NCBI RefSeq assembly: GCF_024508335.1
Contig: NZ_CP101988.1
Location: 3,472,001-3,536,000 of the forward strand
Source: Cellulomonas chengniuliangii
GTDB lineage: Bacteria > Actinomycetota > Actinomycetes > Actinomycetales > Cellulomonadaceae
Length of the DNA: 64,000 nucleotides
Direction of reading: 5' to 3'
Shown here piece by piece: positions 15,746 to 24,921 of this stretch (position 1 is its first letter; each line of letters begins with the position of its first letter). The notes beneath the pieces were generated by a model, which saw only the letters and a list, made by a program, of their open reading frames with translations, had not been told where the DNA came from and did not search any database. Position numbers and translations under genes: made by a program.

Positions 15746-17008
15746 GTGACGGATTCCCCTCTGGTCGACATCTCCTCCCTGCTCACAGCCGCAGAGGACG
15801 TGTCCCCCGCCGAGGCGATGTCCGCTGCCGCGGACACGCTGCGCCGGACCTTGGGCGTCGAGTCCGCCTCGTTCCTGATCGCCGACGCCGCGGGCAACAC
15901 GCTCGTCGACCACGCTGACCCCGACATCCGCTTCTCGCTCGACGGCACCGACCCGGGACGCGCCTGGCGCGAGCAGCGGATGGTGCAGGACGCGCGCGGA
16001 CGCGCCTACGCGCCTGTCACCGTGCGGGGCGACGCCCTGGGCGTCCTCGCGGTGCAGATGCCGCACGGCTCTGGCGCAGACGCCGCCGAACTGGCGCTCG
16101 ATGCGGCGTCGGCCGAGCAGCTCGCGGCGGTGGCGCACGCCCTGGGCTACGTCGTGGTCGCCAACCAGCGCCACACCGACACCTACGAGACGGCCATGCG
16201 GTCAGCCGACTTCACCCTCGCCCGGGAGATCCAGCGCCGGCTGCTGCCGCTCGGTTTCGTGTGCGAGGGAGGCTCCTTCACGCTCGCCGGCTGGCTCGAG
16301 CCCTCCGCCAGTGCCGCCGGTGACACCTTCGACTACGTCGCGTCCGCCGACCGGCTCATCGCCACCCTCACCGACGCCGTCGGCCACGACCTCAACGCCG
16401 CCCTCCTCGCGACGCTCACGGTGAACGCGCTGCGCAACGCCCGTCGGCAGGGGGCCACCCTGGTCGAGCAGGCCCACGCCGCCAACACGGCGCTCATCGG
16501 CTACGGCGGCAACGCCGGCAGCGGTGTCGGCGACTACGTCACGGGAATCCTCCTGGAGATCGACCTCCGGCCCTCCGCCGACCCGGACGACGGCGACGGC
16601 AGCGTGGTGGTCCGGATCATCAACGCGGGGCACCCTGGCGCCCTCCTGCTCCACGACGGGCACGTCACCAACGTCGCGCCGACCAACAACCCGATGCTCG
16701 GTCTGCGGGCGCACGAGTACCAGCCCCAGGAGATCACGATGCACCCGGGCGACCGCCTCCTGCTGATGACCGACGGCATGCTGGAGCGCAGCGCCGCCGC
16801 CTTCGACCTGCCCGGGGCGCTCCGCGACACCGCCGACCAGCATCCCCGGAACGTCGCGCAGGACATCTCACGCACGTTCCTCGAGACCGTGGGCGCCGAG
16901 GTCCAGGACGACGCCGCCCTGCTGCTGATCGAGTGGCACGGCGGCACCACGCGCCGCCGGACCAACCACGGGTCAGACACCACGCACGGGTCAGCCGACG
17001 CGCGGTAG
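15746..17008 (+). CDS. GAF-SpoIIE (PP2C-type) serine phosphatase
   Basis: A 420-aa phosphatase of the RsbU/SpoIIE class, which removes phosphate from anti-anti-sigma proteins or other phosphoserines. Residues 1-135 resemble a GAF sensor domain ([19 protein letters not shown]). The SpoIIE domain covers about 150-400: [11 protein letters not shown] linker helix, metal Asp in [44 protein letters not shown], and [10 protein letters not shown]. All usual metal-binding Asp positions appear present. The start is a GTG at 15746; SD is poor. No anti-sigma or STAS gene is adjacent, so the substrate is elsewhere. The tail after about 402 is arginine- and histidine-rich. Confidence 0.9.
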   Translation: MTDSPLVDISSLLTAAEDVSPAEAMSAAADTLRRTLGVESASFLIADAAGNTLVDHADPDIRFSLDGTDPGRAWREQRMVQDARGRAYAPVTVRGDALGVLAVQMPHGSGADAAELALDAASAEQLAAVAHALGYVVVANQRHTDTYETAMRSADFTLAREIQRRLLPLGFVCEGGSFTLAGWLEPSASAAGDTFDYVASADRLIATLTDAVGHDLNAALLATLTVNALRNARRQGATLVEQAHAANTALIGYGGNAGSGVGDYVTGILLEIDLRPSADPDDGDGSVVVRIINAGHPGALLLHDGHVTNVAPTNNPMLGLRAHEYQPQEITMHPGDRLLLMTDGMLERSAAAFDLPGALRDTADQHPRNVAQDISRTFLETVGAEVQDDAALLLIEWHGGTTRRRTNHGSDTTHGSADAR

Positions 17009-17075
17009 TCGCGTCGGACAGCCCCGAGCTCGGCGACCCCCTCACATCGGACGGGCCTGGACGCCGGCGACGAGC

Positions 17076-19358
17076 TCAGTCGGCCGTGACCGTGAAGCCC
17101 GCGCGCAGCAGTGCCTCATCGCGTGAGCACGGCCCGACGAGCAACTCGAAGGCGCCCGGCTCCACGAGGCGGCGCCCGTCGGCGTCGACCAGCGTGCAGT
17201 CGGCCACTGGCAGCTCGAGGTCCACGGTGCGGCTCTCCCCTGCTGGCACCTCGACCTGGCGGTACGCCTTGAGCTCCTTGTCGGCCCAGGTGACCGACGT
17301 GACGGTGTCACTGAGATAGACCTGCACGGTCTCCACCGCGGGCCGCGATCCGGTGTTGCGCACGGTGACCTGGGCCCGGACCGTGTCCGCGAGGCCGACC
17401 TCGGGGGTCAGCACGCGCAGGTCCTCGTACTCGACGGTCGTGTAGGCGAGCCCCTCGCCGAACGCGAACGCGGGGCTCTGCGTGAGGTCGGCGTAACGGG
17501 CGCCGTGCTGGCCGCGGACCTGGTTGTAGTACGTGGGCTGCTGGCCGACGTGCCGCGCGAACGAGATGGGCAGCCGCCCGGACGGCTCGATGAGGCCGAG
17601 GGCGAGCTCGGCGACGGCGCGGCCGCCCCGCATGCCAGGGTTGGCGGCGTAGACGATCGCCGCGGCGCCCATGGCCGAGGGCGGCAGCACCAGCGGCTTG
17701 GAGCTGACGAGCACCACGATCATCGGCGTCCCGGTCTCCGCGAGCGCGTCGAGCAGGGCCACCTGCCCGCCGATGAGCTCGAGGGTCGCCGTGGACCGGC
17801 ACTCGCCGATCAGCTCGATGCGGTCTCCCACCACGGCGACCACGTAATCGGCGGCCTGCGCTGCGGCGACGGCCTCGGCGATCATCGCCGCGTCGGGCTC
17901 GGCGGGGATGACCACCTCGGGCCGGGGCTGGCCGTCGGGGAAGAACTGGCCCTCGGGGTCGGGGCCGACGGTCAGGATGTCCGCGCCGCGGGCGTGCGTG
18001 ACGGTCCAGTCGGACGGCACGTGGTCGCGGAAGCCGTCGAGCACGGTCTGCGTCATGTGGCGCGGCATCCCGCCGACCATCCAGTCGACCTGCCCGGACG
18101 CGCCGGCCCAGTCGCCGAGCTGCGTCTGCGGGTCGTCGGCGTTCGGGCCGACCACCGCGACGGTGCGCGGCGTCCCGTCGCCCACGGCGCGCCCGCCGGC
18201 GTCGGCGGTGAGGCCGCCGGCGAGCGGCAGCGTGCCGTCGTTGGACAGCAGCACCACGGCGCGTCGGGCGACCTCGAGGTTGAGGGCGGCGTGCTCGGCG
18301 ATGCCGATGACCTCCGCCTGGCGGGCGGAGTCGGGCAGGCGCGGGTTCTCGAAGAGCCCGAGCTCGAACTTCAGCGTGAGGATGCGGCTGACGGCGGCGT
18401 CGACATCGGCCTCGGTGACCAGGCCCCGCGCGACGGCCTCCTGGGCGCCCTCGAAGAACTGCGGGGTGGTCATGACCATGTCGTTGCCGGAGCGCAGCGC
18501 CGCGGCGGAGGCCTGCACGTAGTCGGGGAACAGGTTCTGCTCCCAGACCATGCGGCCCACGTTGTCCCAGTCGGTGACGAGGGTGCCGGTGTAGCCCCAC
18601 TCGCCGCGCAGCACGTCGTTGAGCAGCCACTGGTTGACGGTGATCGGCACGCCGTCGGTGGACTGGTACCCGAGCATGAACGTGCGGCAGCCCTCGCGGG
18701 CGACCCGCTCGAACGGCGGCAGGAACCACGAGCGCAGCTTGCGGCGCGAGATGTCGGCCTCGCTGGCGTCGCGGCCGCCCTGCGTCTCGGAGTAGCCGGC
18801 GAAGTGCTTGGCGCACGCGAGGATCGCGGTGGGGTCGTCCAGCCCGTCGCCCTGGTAGCCGCGCACCATCGCGGAGGCCATCTCGCCGATCAGGAACGGG
18901 TCCTCGCCGAACGTCTCGCTCACCCGGCCCCAGCGCAGGTCGCGCGTGATGCAGAGCACCGGGGAGAACGTCCAGTGGATGCCGGTGGCGGCGACCTCGA
19001 CGGCGGTGGTGCGGGCGACCTGCTCGACGAGCCCGGGGTTCCAGGTGGCGGCCATGCCGAGCTGGGTGGGGAAGATCGTGGCGCCCTCCCAGAAGGAGTG
19101 GCCGTGGATGCAGTCCTCGGCGACGAGCAGCGGGATGCGCAGGCGCGTCTTCTCGGTGAGGGCGGCCGCCTCGAGCACGTTCTCGGGCGAGGTGTGCAGG
19201 ATGGAGCCGACGTGCAGGTCCTGGACCAGGCGCTGGACGCCGTCCTGGGCGTTGAGCTGCAGCATCTGCCCGACCTTCTCGGGCAGGGTCATTCGGCCCA
19301 GGAGGTCCGCGACCCGCTCGGGGACGGGCAGGGTGCTGTCGAGGTAGGGCAGGGTCAC
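17076..19358 (-). CDS. GH3 beta-glucosidase
   Basis: A 760-aa glycoside hydrolase family 3 enzyme that hydrolyses cello-oligosaccharides or related beta-glucosides or xylosides. The N-terminal barrel contains the substrate-binding KHFAGYS and ends with the nucleophile Asp263 in LVTDWDNVGRM. The alpha/beta sandwich domain (about 355-600) includes AVVGPNADD and the acid/base candidate region. A C-terminal FnIII-like domain (about 650-755) carries LVEPGAFELLVGPCSRD. No signal peptide is present, so it acts inside the cell on imported sugars. A 20-bp LacI-type palindrome lies 65 bp upstream, suggesting induction by a sugar. Confidence 0.94.
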   Translation of the reverse strand: MTLPYLDSTLPVPERVADLLGRMTLPEKVGQMLQLNAQDGVQRLVQDLHVGSILHTSPENVLEAAALTEKTRLRIPLLVAEDCIHGHSFWEGATIFPTQLGMAATWNPGLVEQVARTTAVEVAATGIHWTFSPVLCITRDLRWGRVSETFGEDPFLIGEMASAMVRGYQGDGLDDPTAILACAKHFAGYSETQGGRDASEADISRRKLRSWFLPPFERVAREGCRTFMLGYQSTDGVPITVNQWLLNDVLRGEWGYTGTLVTDWDNVGRMVWEQNLFPDYVQASAAALRSGNDMVMTTPQFFEGAQEAVARGLVTEADVDAAVSRILTLKFELGLFENPRLPDSARQAEVIGIAEHAALNLEVARRAVVLLSNDGTLPLAGGLTADAGGRAVGDGTPRTVAVVGPNADDPQTQLGDWAGASGQVDWMVGGMPRHMTQTVLDGFRDHVPSDWTVTHARGADILTVGPDPEGQFFPDGQPRPEVVIPAEPDAAMIAEAVAAAQAADYVVAVVGDRIELIGECRSTATLELIGGQVALLDALAETGTPMIVVLVSSKPLVLPPSAMGAAAIVYAANPGMRGGRAVAELALGLIEPSGRLPISFARHVGQQPTYYNQVRGQHGARYADLTQSPAFAFGEGLAYTTVEYEDLRVLTPEVGLADTVRAQVTVRNTGSRPAVETVQVYLSDTVTSVTWADKELKAYRQVEVPAGESRTVDLELPVADCTLVDADGRRLVEPGAFELLVGPCSRDEALLRAGFTVTAD

Positions 19359-19422
19359 GGGGGTCCTCTCACGGCGGCTGTGGCGTGCTCTCCGGGGAGC
19401 ACCGTACCGGTCGCGGCGTCAC

Positions 19423-19442
19423 GCTTCGAATCGATTCGAAGC
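19423..19442. promoter_or_regulatory. LacI-family operator upstream of GH3 gene
   Basis: GCTTCGAATCGATTCGAAGC is a perfect 20-bp palindrome with the central CG step typical of LacI-family operators. It lies 65 bp before the GH3 start. No lacI-type gene is in the window, so the repressor must be encoded elsewhere. Confidence 0.75.
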
Positions 19443-19490
19443 AGGGTGCGTCGCCCGCCCTCGGATCCCCGGGCGCCCGCGTCACGGGGT

Positions 19491-19522
19491 TAGTTGCGAA
19501 TTCAACTACCTGTGCCTACGAT
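19491..19522 (+). promoter_or_regulatory. Promoter with MarR-type dyad for the fusion oxidoreductase
   Basis: TTGCGA (19494-19499) and TACGAT (19517-19522), 17 bp apart, form a good -35/-10 pair. The -35 box sits inside the dyad TAGTTG-CGAATT-CAACTA (19491-19508), resembling MarR or TetR operators. The start codon at 19572 is 50 bp downstream. No regulator gene is adjacent. Confidence 0.6.
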
Positions 19523-19571
19523 CGACGGGCTGGACGGTCCTGTCCGGCGGCGCCGATCGAGCGAGGCACGC

Positions 19572-21911
19572 ATGACCGACTACGGGCACGACCTGACCTT
19601 CGGCTCGTTCCTCACGCCGACCGCCGCCGCACCCGAGCAGACGGTGGCGCTCGCGCAGGAGTCCGAGCGCGCAGGACTCGACCTCGTGACGTTCCAGGAC
19701 CACCCGTACCAGCCCGGCTTCCTCGACACCTGGACGCTGCTCAGCTACGTCGCCGCCCGCACCGAGCGGGTCCACCTCTCCGCGAACGTGCTGAACCTGC
19801 CGCTGCGCCAGCCCGCCGTGCTCGCCCGGTCCGCCGCCAGCCTCGACCTGCTCAGCGGCGGCCGGGTCGAGCTCGGCCTGGGCGCAGGCGCGTTCTGGGA
19901 CGCCATCGAGGCCATGGGCGCCCAGCGGCTGACCCCCGGGCAGGCGGTCGACGCCCTGAGCGAGGCCATCGACGTGATCCGCGGGATCTGGGACGCGGAC
20001 GAGCGGGCGCCCCTGCGCGCCGGCGGCGAGCACCACCACGTCCGCGGCGCGAAGCGCGGCCCGGCGCCCGCCCACCCGATCGACATCTGGCTCGGCGCCT
20101 ACAAGCCCCGCATGCTGCGGCTGACGGGGGCCAAGGCCGACGGGTGGCTGCCGTCCCTCGGGTACATGAAGTCGCTCAGCGCCCTGACCGACGGCAACAC
20201 GATCATCGACGAGGCGGCCGCCGCGGCCGGTCGCGAGCCGTCCGCCATCCGCCGCCTGCTCAACATCGGCGGCCAGTTCGGCGCCGCGGGCAGCGGGATG
20301 TTGTCCGGGCCGCCCGAGGAGTGGGTCGATCAGCTCGCCGTGATGACCCTCGAGCACGGGATGTCGACCTACATCCTCAGCAGCGACGACCCCCGCGACC
20401 TGGCCGTCTTCGGGCAGGAGGTCGCCCCGGCGCTGCGCGAGCTCGTGGCCGCCGAGCGCGCCACGGCCCGCGACGGCGGCCCCGACCGCCCTTCCGTCCG
20501 GCTCACCGCCCCCGGGCGTGGCGGGGCCATGCGCCGGCCCAGCCCCGCGCACCCCGACGACGAGCTCAGCGCAGCGGTCGACTACGGCGCCATCCCCTCC
20601 CGCCTGCAAGGCAAGGCGTTCACCCCGCGCGACGCCGGCTACGACGACGTGCGGTCCTCCTACATGCGGGTGGGCCACCCGGCGCTGGTGATCATGGCCG
20701 AGGACGCGGACGACGTCTCCGCCGCCGTCCTGTTCGCCCGCGAGCAGGACGTGCCGCTGTCGGTCCGTTCCGGCGGCCACGGGATCGGCGGCCTGTCCAC
20801 GAACGACGGCGGCATCGTCATCGACGTGTCCCGCCTCGACGACTACGAGGTGCTGGACCCCGCGGCCCGACGGTTCCGCGTCGGGCCCGGCGCCACCTGG
20901 GGCCACGTCGCGGAGCGGCTCGCCGAACGCGGCTGGGCCATGACGTCGGGCAACTTCGGCGACACCGGCGTCGGCGGCCTCGCCACCGCTGGCGGCCTCG
21001 GCTACCTGGCCCGCAAGCACGGGATGACGGTGGACCACGTCACCGCCGCCGAGCTAGTGCTCGCGGACGGCAGCCAGGTCCGCGCGGACGCCACCACCGA
21101 CCCCGACCTGCTGTGGGCGGTGCGCGGCGCCGGGTCGCACGTCGGCATCGTGACCGCGCTCGAGCTGGAGGCCCTCCCCCTGCCCCATGGCAACGTCGTC
21201 TTCGCCCAGCTCGTCTTCGACGCCACGGACACCGCGGCGGTGATCGAGCGCTGGGCCGACCTGCTCGCCGCCTCGCCGCGCGACCTCACCAGCTTCCTCA
21301 ACGTCTCCGCCGGCCGCGGCGCCCAGCCGCCCGTCGCGCACGCCCTGCTGGTCTGGGCCGGGGACGACGTGGACGCGGCGGCGGCCGCGCTCGAGCCGCT
21401 GCTCGACATCGGGCCGGTGCTCCAGCAGCAGGCCCAGCTGGTCCCCTACGCGGCGCTCATCGCCCCGCACGACGGCCGGCACGTGGGCCAGCAGCGCATC
21501 AAGATGCGCAACGGCTACCTCCGCCGCATGACGGCTGAGGATGCGGCGGCCATCGCTGCCCTGCTGGACCACTCCGTGATCGGCCAGCTCGAGCTGCGGT
21601 CCGTCGGCGCGGCCGTCAACGACGTCGCCCGCGAGGCCACGGCATTCGCCCACCGCGACGCCGAGGTGCTGGTCGCCGCCTGGGGCATGCCCGACAGGGA
21701 GGACGACCTCCGGATCGCCTGGGCCACCGTCGAGCCGCGGCTCCACGGTGTCTACGCGGCGTACACCTCGGACGCCCGCCCGGAGGTGGCAGCGAGCGCC
21801 TACCCGGGCGCCGCGCTCGACCGGATCCTGGAGATCAAGCGCCGTGTCGACCCCCAGGGCGTGTTCCACGGCCTCGTCGCCCTGCCGGACGGTGACGCCG
21901 TCACAGCGTGA
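19572..21911 (+). CDS. Fusion of luciferase-like (LLM) monooxygenase and BBE-type FAD oxidase
   Basis: A 779-aa two-domain oxidoreductase. Residues 1-300 are a flavin-dependent LLM-class monooxygenase (LTFGSFLTPTAAAPEQTVAL, DLVTFQDHPYQPGFLDTW, RVELGLGAGAFWD). Residues about 345-779 are an FAD_binding_4/BBE oxidase (SVRSGGHGIGG with the expected flavinylated His, TAGGLGYLARKHGMTVD, and C-terminal IKRRVDPQGVFHG). The reading frame is continuous across a Pro/Arg-rich linker (about 300-340), so it is a true fusion rather than two genes. The ATG at 19572 begins the LLM fold directly. The two domains may perform consecutive oxidation steps on one substrate. Regulated by a promoter overlapping a dyad. 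Confidence 0.88.
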   Translation: MTDYGHDLTFGSFLTPTAAAPEQTVALAQESERAGLDLVTFQDHPYQPGFLDTWTLLSYVAARTERVHLSANVLNLPLRQPAVLARSAASLDLLSGGRVELGLGAGAFWDAIEAMGAQRLTPGQAVDALSEAIDVIRGIWDADERAPLRAGGEHHHVRGAKRGPAPAHPIDIWLGAYKPRMLRLTGAKADGWLPSLGYMKSLSALTDGNTIIDEAAAAAGREPSAIRRLLNIGGQFGAAGSGMLSGPPEEWVDQLAVMTLEHGMSTYILSSDDPRDLAVFGQEVAPALRELVAAERATARDGGPDRPSVRLTAPGRGGAMRRPSPAHPDDELSAAVDYGAIPSRLQGKAFTPRDAGYDDVRSSYMRVGHPALVIMAEDADDVSAAVLFAREQDVPLSVRSGGHGIGGLSTNDGGIVIDVSRLDDYEVLDPAARRFRVGPGATWGHVAERLAERGWAMTSGNFGDTGVGGLATAGGLGYLARKHGMTVDHVTAAELVLADGSQVRADATTDPDLLWAVRGAGSHVGIVTALELEALPLPHGNVVFAQLVFDATDTAAVIERWADLLAASPRDLTSFLNVSAGRGAQPPVAHALLVWAGDDVDAAAAALEPLLDIGPVLQQQAQLVPYAALIAPHDGRHVGQQRIKMRNGYLRRMTAEDAAAIAALLDHSVIGQLELRSVGAAVNDVAREATAFAHRDAEVLVAAWGMPDREDDLRIAWATVEPRLHGVYAAYTSDARPEVAASAYPGAALDRILEIKRRVDPQGVFHGLVALPDGDAVTA

Positions 21912-21918
21912 CGCGCTC

Positions 21919-22665
21919 TCACATGCGCAGCAGCGAGGCGCCGTTCAGGTCCAGCACGGTCCCGCTGGCCATCGTGGCCTCGGGGGACGCGAGGTAGAGG
22001 ATCGCGGCGGCGACCTCCTCCGGGGTGGCGACCTGGCCCAGCGGGCTTTCCGCCCGACGCCGGTCCCCCTCGGGCCCGGCCAGCCGGGTGGCTGCCATGT
22101 CGGTGGCGACCCAGCCGGGGGCGACCGTCGTCACAGCGATCTGCCGGGGCCCGAGCGCGCGGGCGAGCGACTGCGCGAACGCGATCAGCCCGGCCTTGCT
22201 CGCGCCGTACGCCGGCTGCCCCGGCTCACCGCGGAAGGCGCCGCGGGAGGACACGTTCACGATCCGGCCGCCGTCGGGCATGTGCCGCACCGCGCACCAG
22301 GTCACGTTCGCGGCGCCCACCAGGTTGACGCCCAAGGTCTGGGCCCAGGCCTGCTGCCATTCCTCGTACGTCGAGTCGGTGATGGGGTGCGGCAGGAAGG
22401 CGCCGGCGTTGTTGACCAGGACGTCGATCCCGCCGAGCTGCCCGGCGACGGCCCCGACCATCGCCTGCACGGCCGCCGGGTCCGCGAGGTCGGCCTGGGC
22501 GAGCACGTGCCCTGTGCCCTCCAGTGAGGCCAGCGTCTGCTCGGCGGCCTCACCTGATCGCCCGTAGTGCACGGCCACCCGGTCCCCCGCCGCCGCGAAC
22601 CGTCGTGCTGTCGCGGCTCCGATGCCCCGCGAGGCCCCTGTCACCAGCACTCGTCGTCCTGTCAT
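21919..22665 (-). CDS. SDR-family oxidoreductase (FabG-like)
   Basis: A 248-aa short-chain dehydrogenase. The nucleotide-binding motif TGASRGIGAATARRF is at residues 8-22, the NNAG motif in DVLVNNAGAF near residue 86, and the active site is Ser (VNVSSRGAF) with YxxxK in PAYGASKAGLIAF (about 155-167). The C-terminal ends SGTVLDLNGASLLRM. It is probably NADP-dependent 3-oxoacyl or sugar reductase-like; substrate unknown. It converges on the LLM-FAD fusion gene with 7 bp between stops. The ATG at 22665 starts the fold at once. Confidence 0.9.
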   Translation of the reverse strand: MTGRRVLVTGASRGIGAATARRFAAAGDRVAVHYGRSGEAAEQTLASLEGTGHVLAQADLADPAAVQAMVGAVAGQLGGIDVLVNNAGAFLPHPITDSTYEEWQQAWAQTLGVNLVGAANVTWCAVRHMPDGGRIVNVSSRGAFRGEPGQPAYGASKAGLIAFAQSLARALGPRQIAVTTVAPGWVATDMAATRLAGPEGDRRRAESPLGQVATPEEVAAAILYLASPEATMASGTVLDLNGASLLRM

Positions 22666-22730
22666 CGCCCCAGCATGGCGCCGGCCGCGCGCGATTGGCG
22701 GGGTGATCCGCGACAACGGAATTCATTAAT

Positions 22731-22751
22731 GTGATATCACTTTGCTATACA
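22731..22751 (+). promoter_or_regulatory. Palindrome and promoter of the SPFH-RHH operon
   Basis: GTGATATCAC (22731-22740) is a perfect palindrome placed just before a TGCTATAC extended -10 (22744-22750). A local AT-rich patch surrounds it in otherwise GC-rich DNA. A ribbon-helix-helix protein encoded downstream is the obvious candidate to bind it. Confidence 0.55.
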
Positions 22752-22787
22752 CGTCGCATCGGTGACGTCGGCAGAGAGGATCCCCCC

Positions 22788-23756
22788 GTGAACGAGATCG
22801 CGAGCCCACCGCAAGAGTCCGTCGGCGGCGACCCCGCAGGCCTGCCCGTCGGGCACGAGGGCACCCGGGTGGACGTCACGGAGCGGCTCGCCTGGTCATG
22901 GGGCGCCGGCGGCGCCGCGCTCGCCCTGCTCGGGATGCTGGCGCTCACCGGCGCAGGGATCGGGATGTTCGTGGCGATCGAGTCGGGAAGCGCCAGCGAG
23001 CCGTTCCTGGTCATCGGCGGCGTGGCGCTGATCTGCCTGGCGACCCTCCTGCTCACCGGCCTGTCCGTGATCAGCCCCGGCCAGACCCTCGTCGTGCAGC
23101 TTTTCGGCCGCTACCTCGGCACCATCCGCCGCACCGGCCTCGTCTTCACCGTGCCGCTGACCACCCGCAAGCGGGTCTCCGTGCGGGTGCGCAACTTCGA
23201 GACCAGCGAGCTCAAGGTCAACGACGCCGACGGCAACCCGATCAACATCGCCGCGATCGTCGTGTGGCAGGTGGCCGACACGGCCCGTGCCAGCTTCGCG
23301 GTCGAGGACTACGCGGACTTCGTCCGGGTGCAGTCCGAGTCGGCACTGCGCCACGTCGCGATGTCCCACCCGTACGACCAGGCCGACGAGGGCGAGGAGA
23401 GCCTGCGCGGGGCCACCGACCTCATCTCCGGCGAGATCGCCGCCGAGGTCGCGGCGCGCGTCGTGATCGCCGGCATCGAGGTCGTGGAGGCCCGCATCTC
23501 CAACCTCGCGTACGCCCCGGAGATCGCCCAGGCCATGCTCCAGCGCCAGCAGGCCGGCGCGATCATCGCCGCCCGCTCGCGGATCGTCGAGGGCGCCGTC
23601 TCCATGGTCGAGGACGCGCTCGGCCGGCTCGAGAAGGACGGCATCGTCACCCTGGACGACGAGCGCCGGGCCTCGATGGTGTCCAACCTGCTCGTGGTGC
23701 TGTGCAGCGACTCGCGCGCCACCCCGGTCGTCAACGCGGGCTCGCTCTATTCATGA
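22788..23756 (+). CDS. SPFH/band-7 domain membrane protein
   Basis: A 322-aa SPFH (stomatin/prohibitin/flotillin/HflK) family protein. A cytoplasmic N-tail of about 38 residues precedes two hydrophobic segments (about 40-65 and 75-95), followed by the SPFH domain ([59 protein letters not shown]). Such proteins form large membrane rings and microdomains. The GTG at 22788 has AGAGAGGA upstream. The stop overlaps the next start (ATGA), pairing it with a ribbon-helix-helix protein, a recurring actinobacterial gene pair of unknown purpose. Confidence 0.9.
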   Translation: MNEIASPPQESVGGDPAGLPVGHEGTRVDVTERLAWSWGAGGAALALLGMLALTGAGIGMFVAIESGSASEPFLVIGGVALICLATLLLTGLSVISPGQTLVVQLFGRYLGTIRRTGLVFTVPLTTRKRVSVRVRNFETSELKVNDADGNPINIAAIVVWQVADTARASFAVEDYADFVRVQSESALRHVAMSHPYDQADEGEESLRGATDLISGEIAAEVAARVVIAGIEVVEARISNLAYAPEIAQAMLQRQQAGAIIAARSRIVEGAVSMVEDALGRLEKDGIVTLDDERRASMVSNLLVVLCSDSRATPVVNAGSLYS

Positions 23757-24022
23757 CCGCGGAGGATCCCCAGGGGGCTTCGGATCCCGCTGAGCCGTCG
23801 CCGCCCGCACCCGCGCGGGCGGCGACGCGCAAGTCCGTGCTGCTGCGGCTCGACCCCGCCGTGCACGACTCCCTCGCCCGCTGGGCAGCCGACGACCTGC
23901 GCAGCGTCAACGCCCAGATCGAGATGCTGCTGAGGCGCTCGCTCGCTGACGCCGGACGACTCCCCCGGAACGTCCGGCCGCAGCGCCGGCCAGGACGCCC
24001 AGCGTCCGGCTCGGAAGAATGA
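23753..24022 (+). CDS. Ribbon-helix-helix (Arc-like) DNA-binding protein
   Basis: An 89-aa protein with a Pro/Ala-rich N-terminus (about 1-25), an Arc/HicB-type ribbon-helix-helix (KSVLLRLDPAVHDSLARWA, then LRSVNAQIEMLLRRSLADAG, residues about 28-68) and a basic tail rich in Arg and Pro. It overlaps the SPFH stop by ATGA and is therefore made together with it. The RHH fold usually binds palindromic operators as a dimer of dimers; the GTGATATCAC palindrome at the operon promoter is a fitting target, implying autoregulation. Confidence 0.85.
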   Translation: MTAEDPQGASDPAEPSPPAPARAATRKSVLLRLDPAVHDSLARWAADDLRSVNAQIEMLLRRSLADAGRLPRNVRPQRRPGRPASGSEE

Positions 24023-24060
24023 TCGTGCCCTCGCCCACCGCGGCGGCCACCATAGAACCC

Positions 24061-24543
24061 ATGCGCCTGCGCCCCACGACCTCAGCTGACCGCGACCTGC
24101 TCGAGCTGCTCCTGGTCGAGGCGTTCAACTGGACCGGCGAGGTGCGGGTCACGCTCGCGCAGGTCGGGCCGGGCACTGAGCACGGACACCATCTGGCGGA
24201 CTGGCAGCGACCGACCGATCTCGGCGTCGTGGCGGAGACCGACGCCGGCGAACCGACCGGCGCCGCGTGGGCCCGGGTCGTGCCAGCATCCGAGGCGGGG
24301 TACGGGTTCGTCGGGGAGGACGTGCCCGAGCTTGGCATGGCGGTGCTGGCGCCCTATCGCGGGCGCGGGGTCGGATCGCTGCTGCTCGACGCGTTCCTCG
24401 CCCGGCTGAAGGACAGCGGCCACGACATGGTCAGCCTCAGCGTCGAGGACGGCAACAACACCGCTCGACGCCTCTACGAGGCGCGTGGCTTCCGGGCGGT
24501 CGGGCGCAACGGCTCGTCCGACACGCTCCTCCTGCCCCTCTGA
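24061..24543 (+). CDS. GNAT family N-acetyltransferase
   Basis: A 160-aa acetyltransferase beginning MRLRPTTSADRDLLELLL. The acetyl-CoA motif is LGMAVLAPYRGRGVGSLLLDAF (shown in part, about residues 90-110), followed by LSVEDGNNTARRLYEARGF, a strong family signature. The ATG at 24061 begins the fold; an earlier ATG at 24019 overlaps the RHH stop as ATGA and would make it part of that operon. The substrate is unknown. It converges toward the small membrane gene at 24597. Confidence 0.88.
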   Translation: MRLRPTTSADRDLLELLLVEAFNWTGEVRVTLAQVGPGTEHGHHLADWQRPTDLGVVAETDAGEPTGAAWARVVPASEAGYGFVGEDVPELGMAVLAPYRGRGVGSLLLDAFLARLKDSGHDMVSLSVEDGNNTARRLYEARGFRAVGRNGSSDTLLLPL

Positions 24544-24596
24544 CACCCCGGCCCGGCGAGCCTGCTCAGACCTGGTCGACCGGGTGGAGGCGTCCG

Positions 24597-24815
24597 TCAG
24601 CCGACGAGCGCGACCAGGCCCTCGAGCCCGAGGTTCACGGCCGCGGCGCCGAGCAGCCCCACAGCGGTCCACACCAGGGCGCTGACCACGACGTAGCCGA
24701 TGAGGCGGCCTCGCGACCCGGCCTCCCAGCGGGGCGGCGCGGACTCCCTGGTCGCGCGCAGCAGGTCGCTCAGGCCGGTGCGGCGACTCGGCGCGGAGAT
24801 CGTGGCGGTGCTCAT
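24597..24815 (-). CDS. Small membrane protein
   Basis: A 72-aa protein with a polar N-terminus (STATISAPSRRTGLSDLLRA) and a hydrophobic C-terminal half (GRLIGYVVVSALVWTAVGLL and AVNLGLEGLVALVG) that could make one or two membrane helices. GGGAGC lies five bases before the ATG at 24815. It is upstream of the MATE exporter on the opposite side of a convergent gap, with no clear operon relation. No family recognised. Confidence 0.55.
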   Translation of the reverse strand: MSTATISAPSRRTGLSDLLRATRESAPPRWEAGSRGRLIGYVVVSALVWTAVGLLGAAAVNLGLEGLVALVG

Positions 24816-24921
24816 GGTGCGCTCCCGAGGGTGTGGGGCAGACGTGGTCGCCGTGGGTGTCCGGCTGTTCCATCGTCGGCCGTGGCGCCCCGGGGGACAA
24901 GGGACAAATGACCCGGGGGCC

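Noticed and set aside
17505-19493. Long open frame on the plus strand opposite the GH3 gene
   Set aside because: The translation is rich in Gly, Arg, Val, Glu and His with no family pattern, typical of the antisense of high-GC coding DNA; the GH3 reading is unambiguous.
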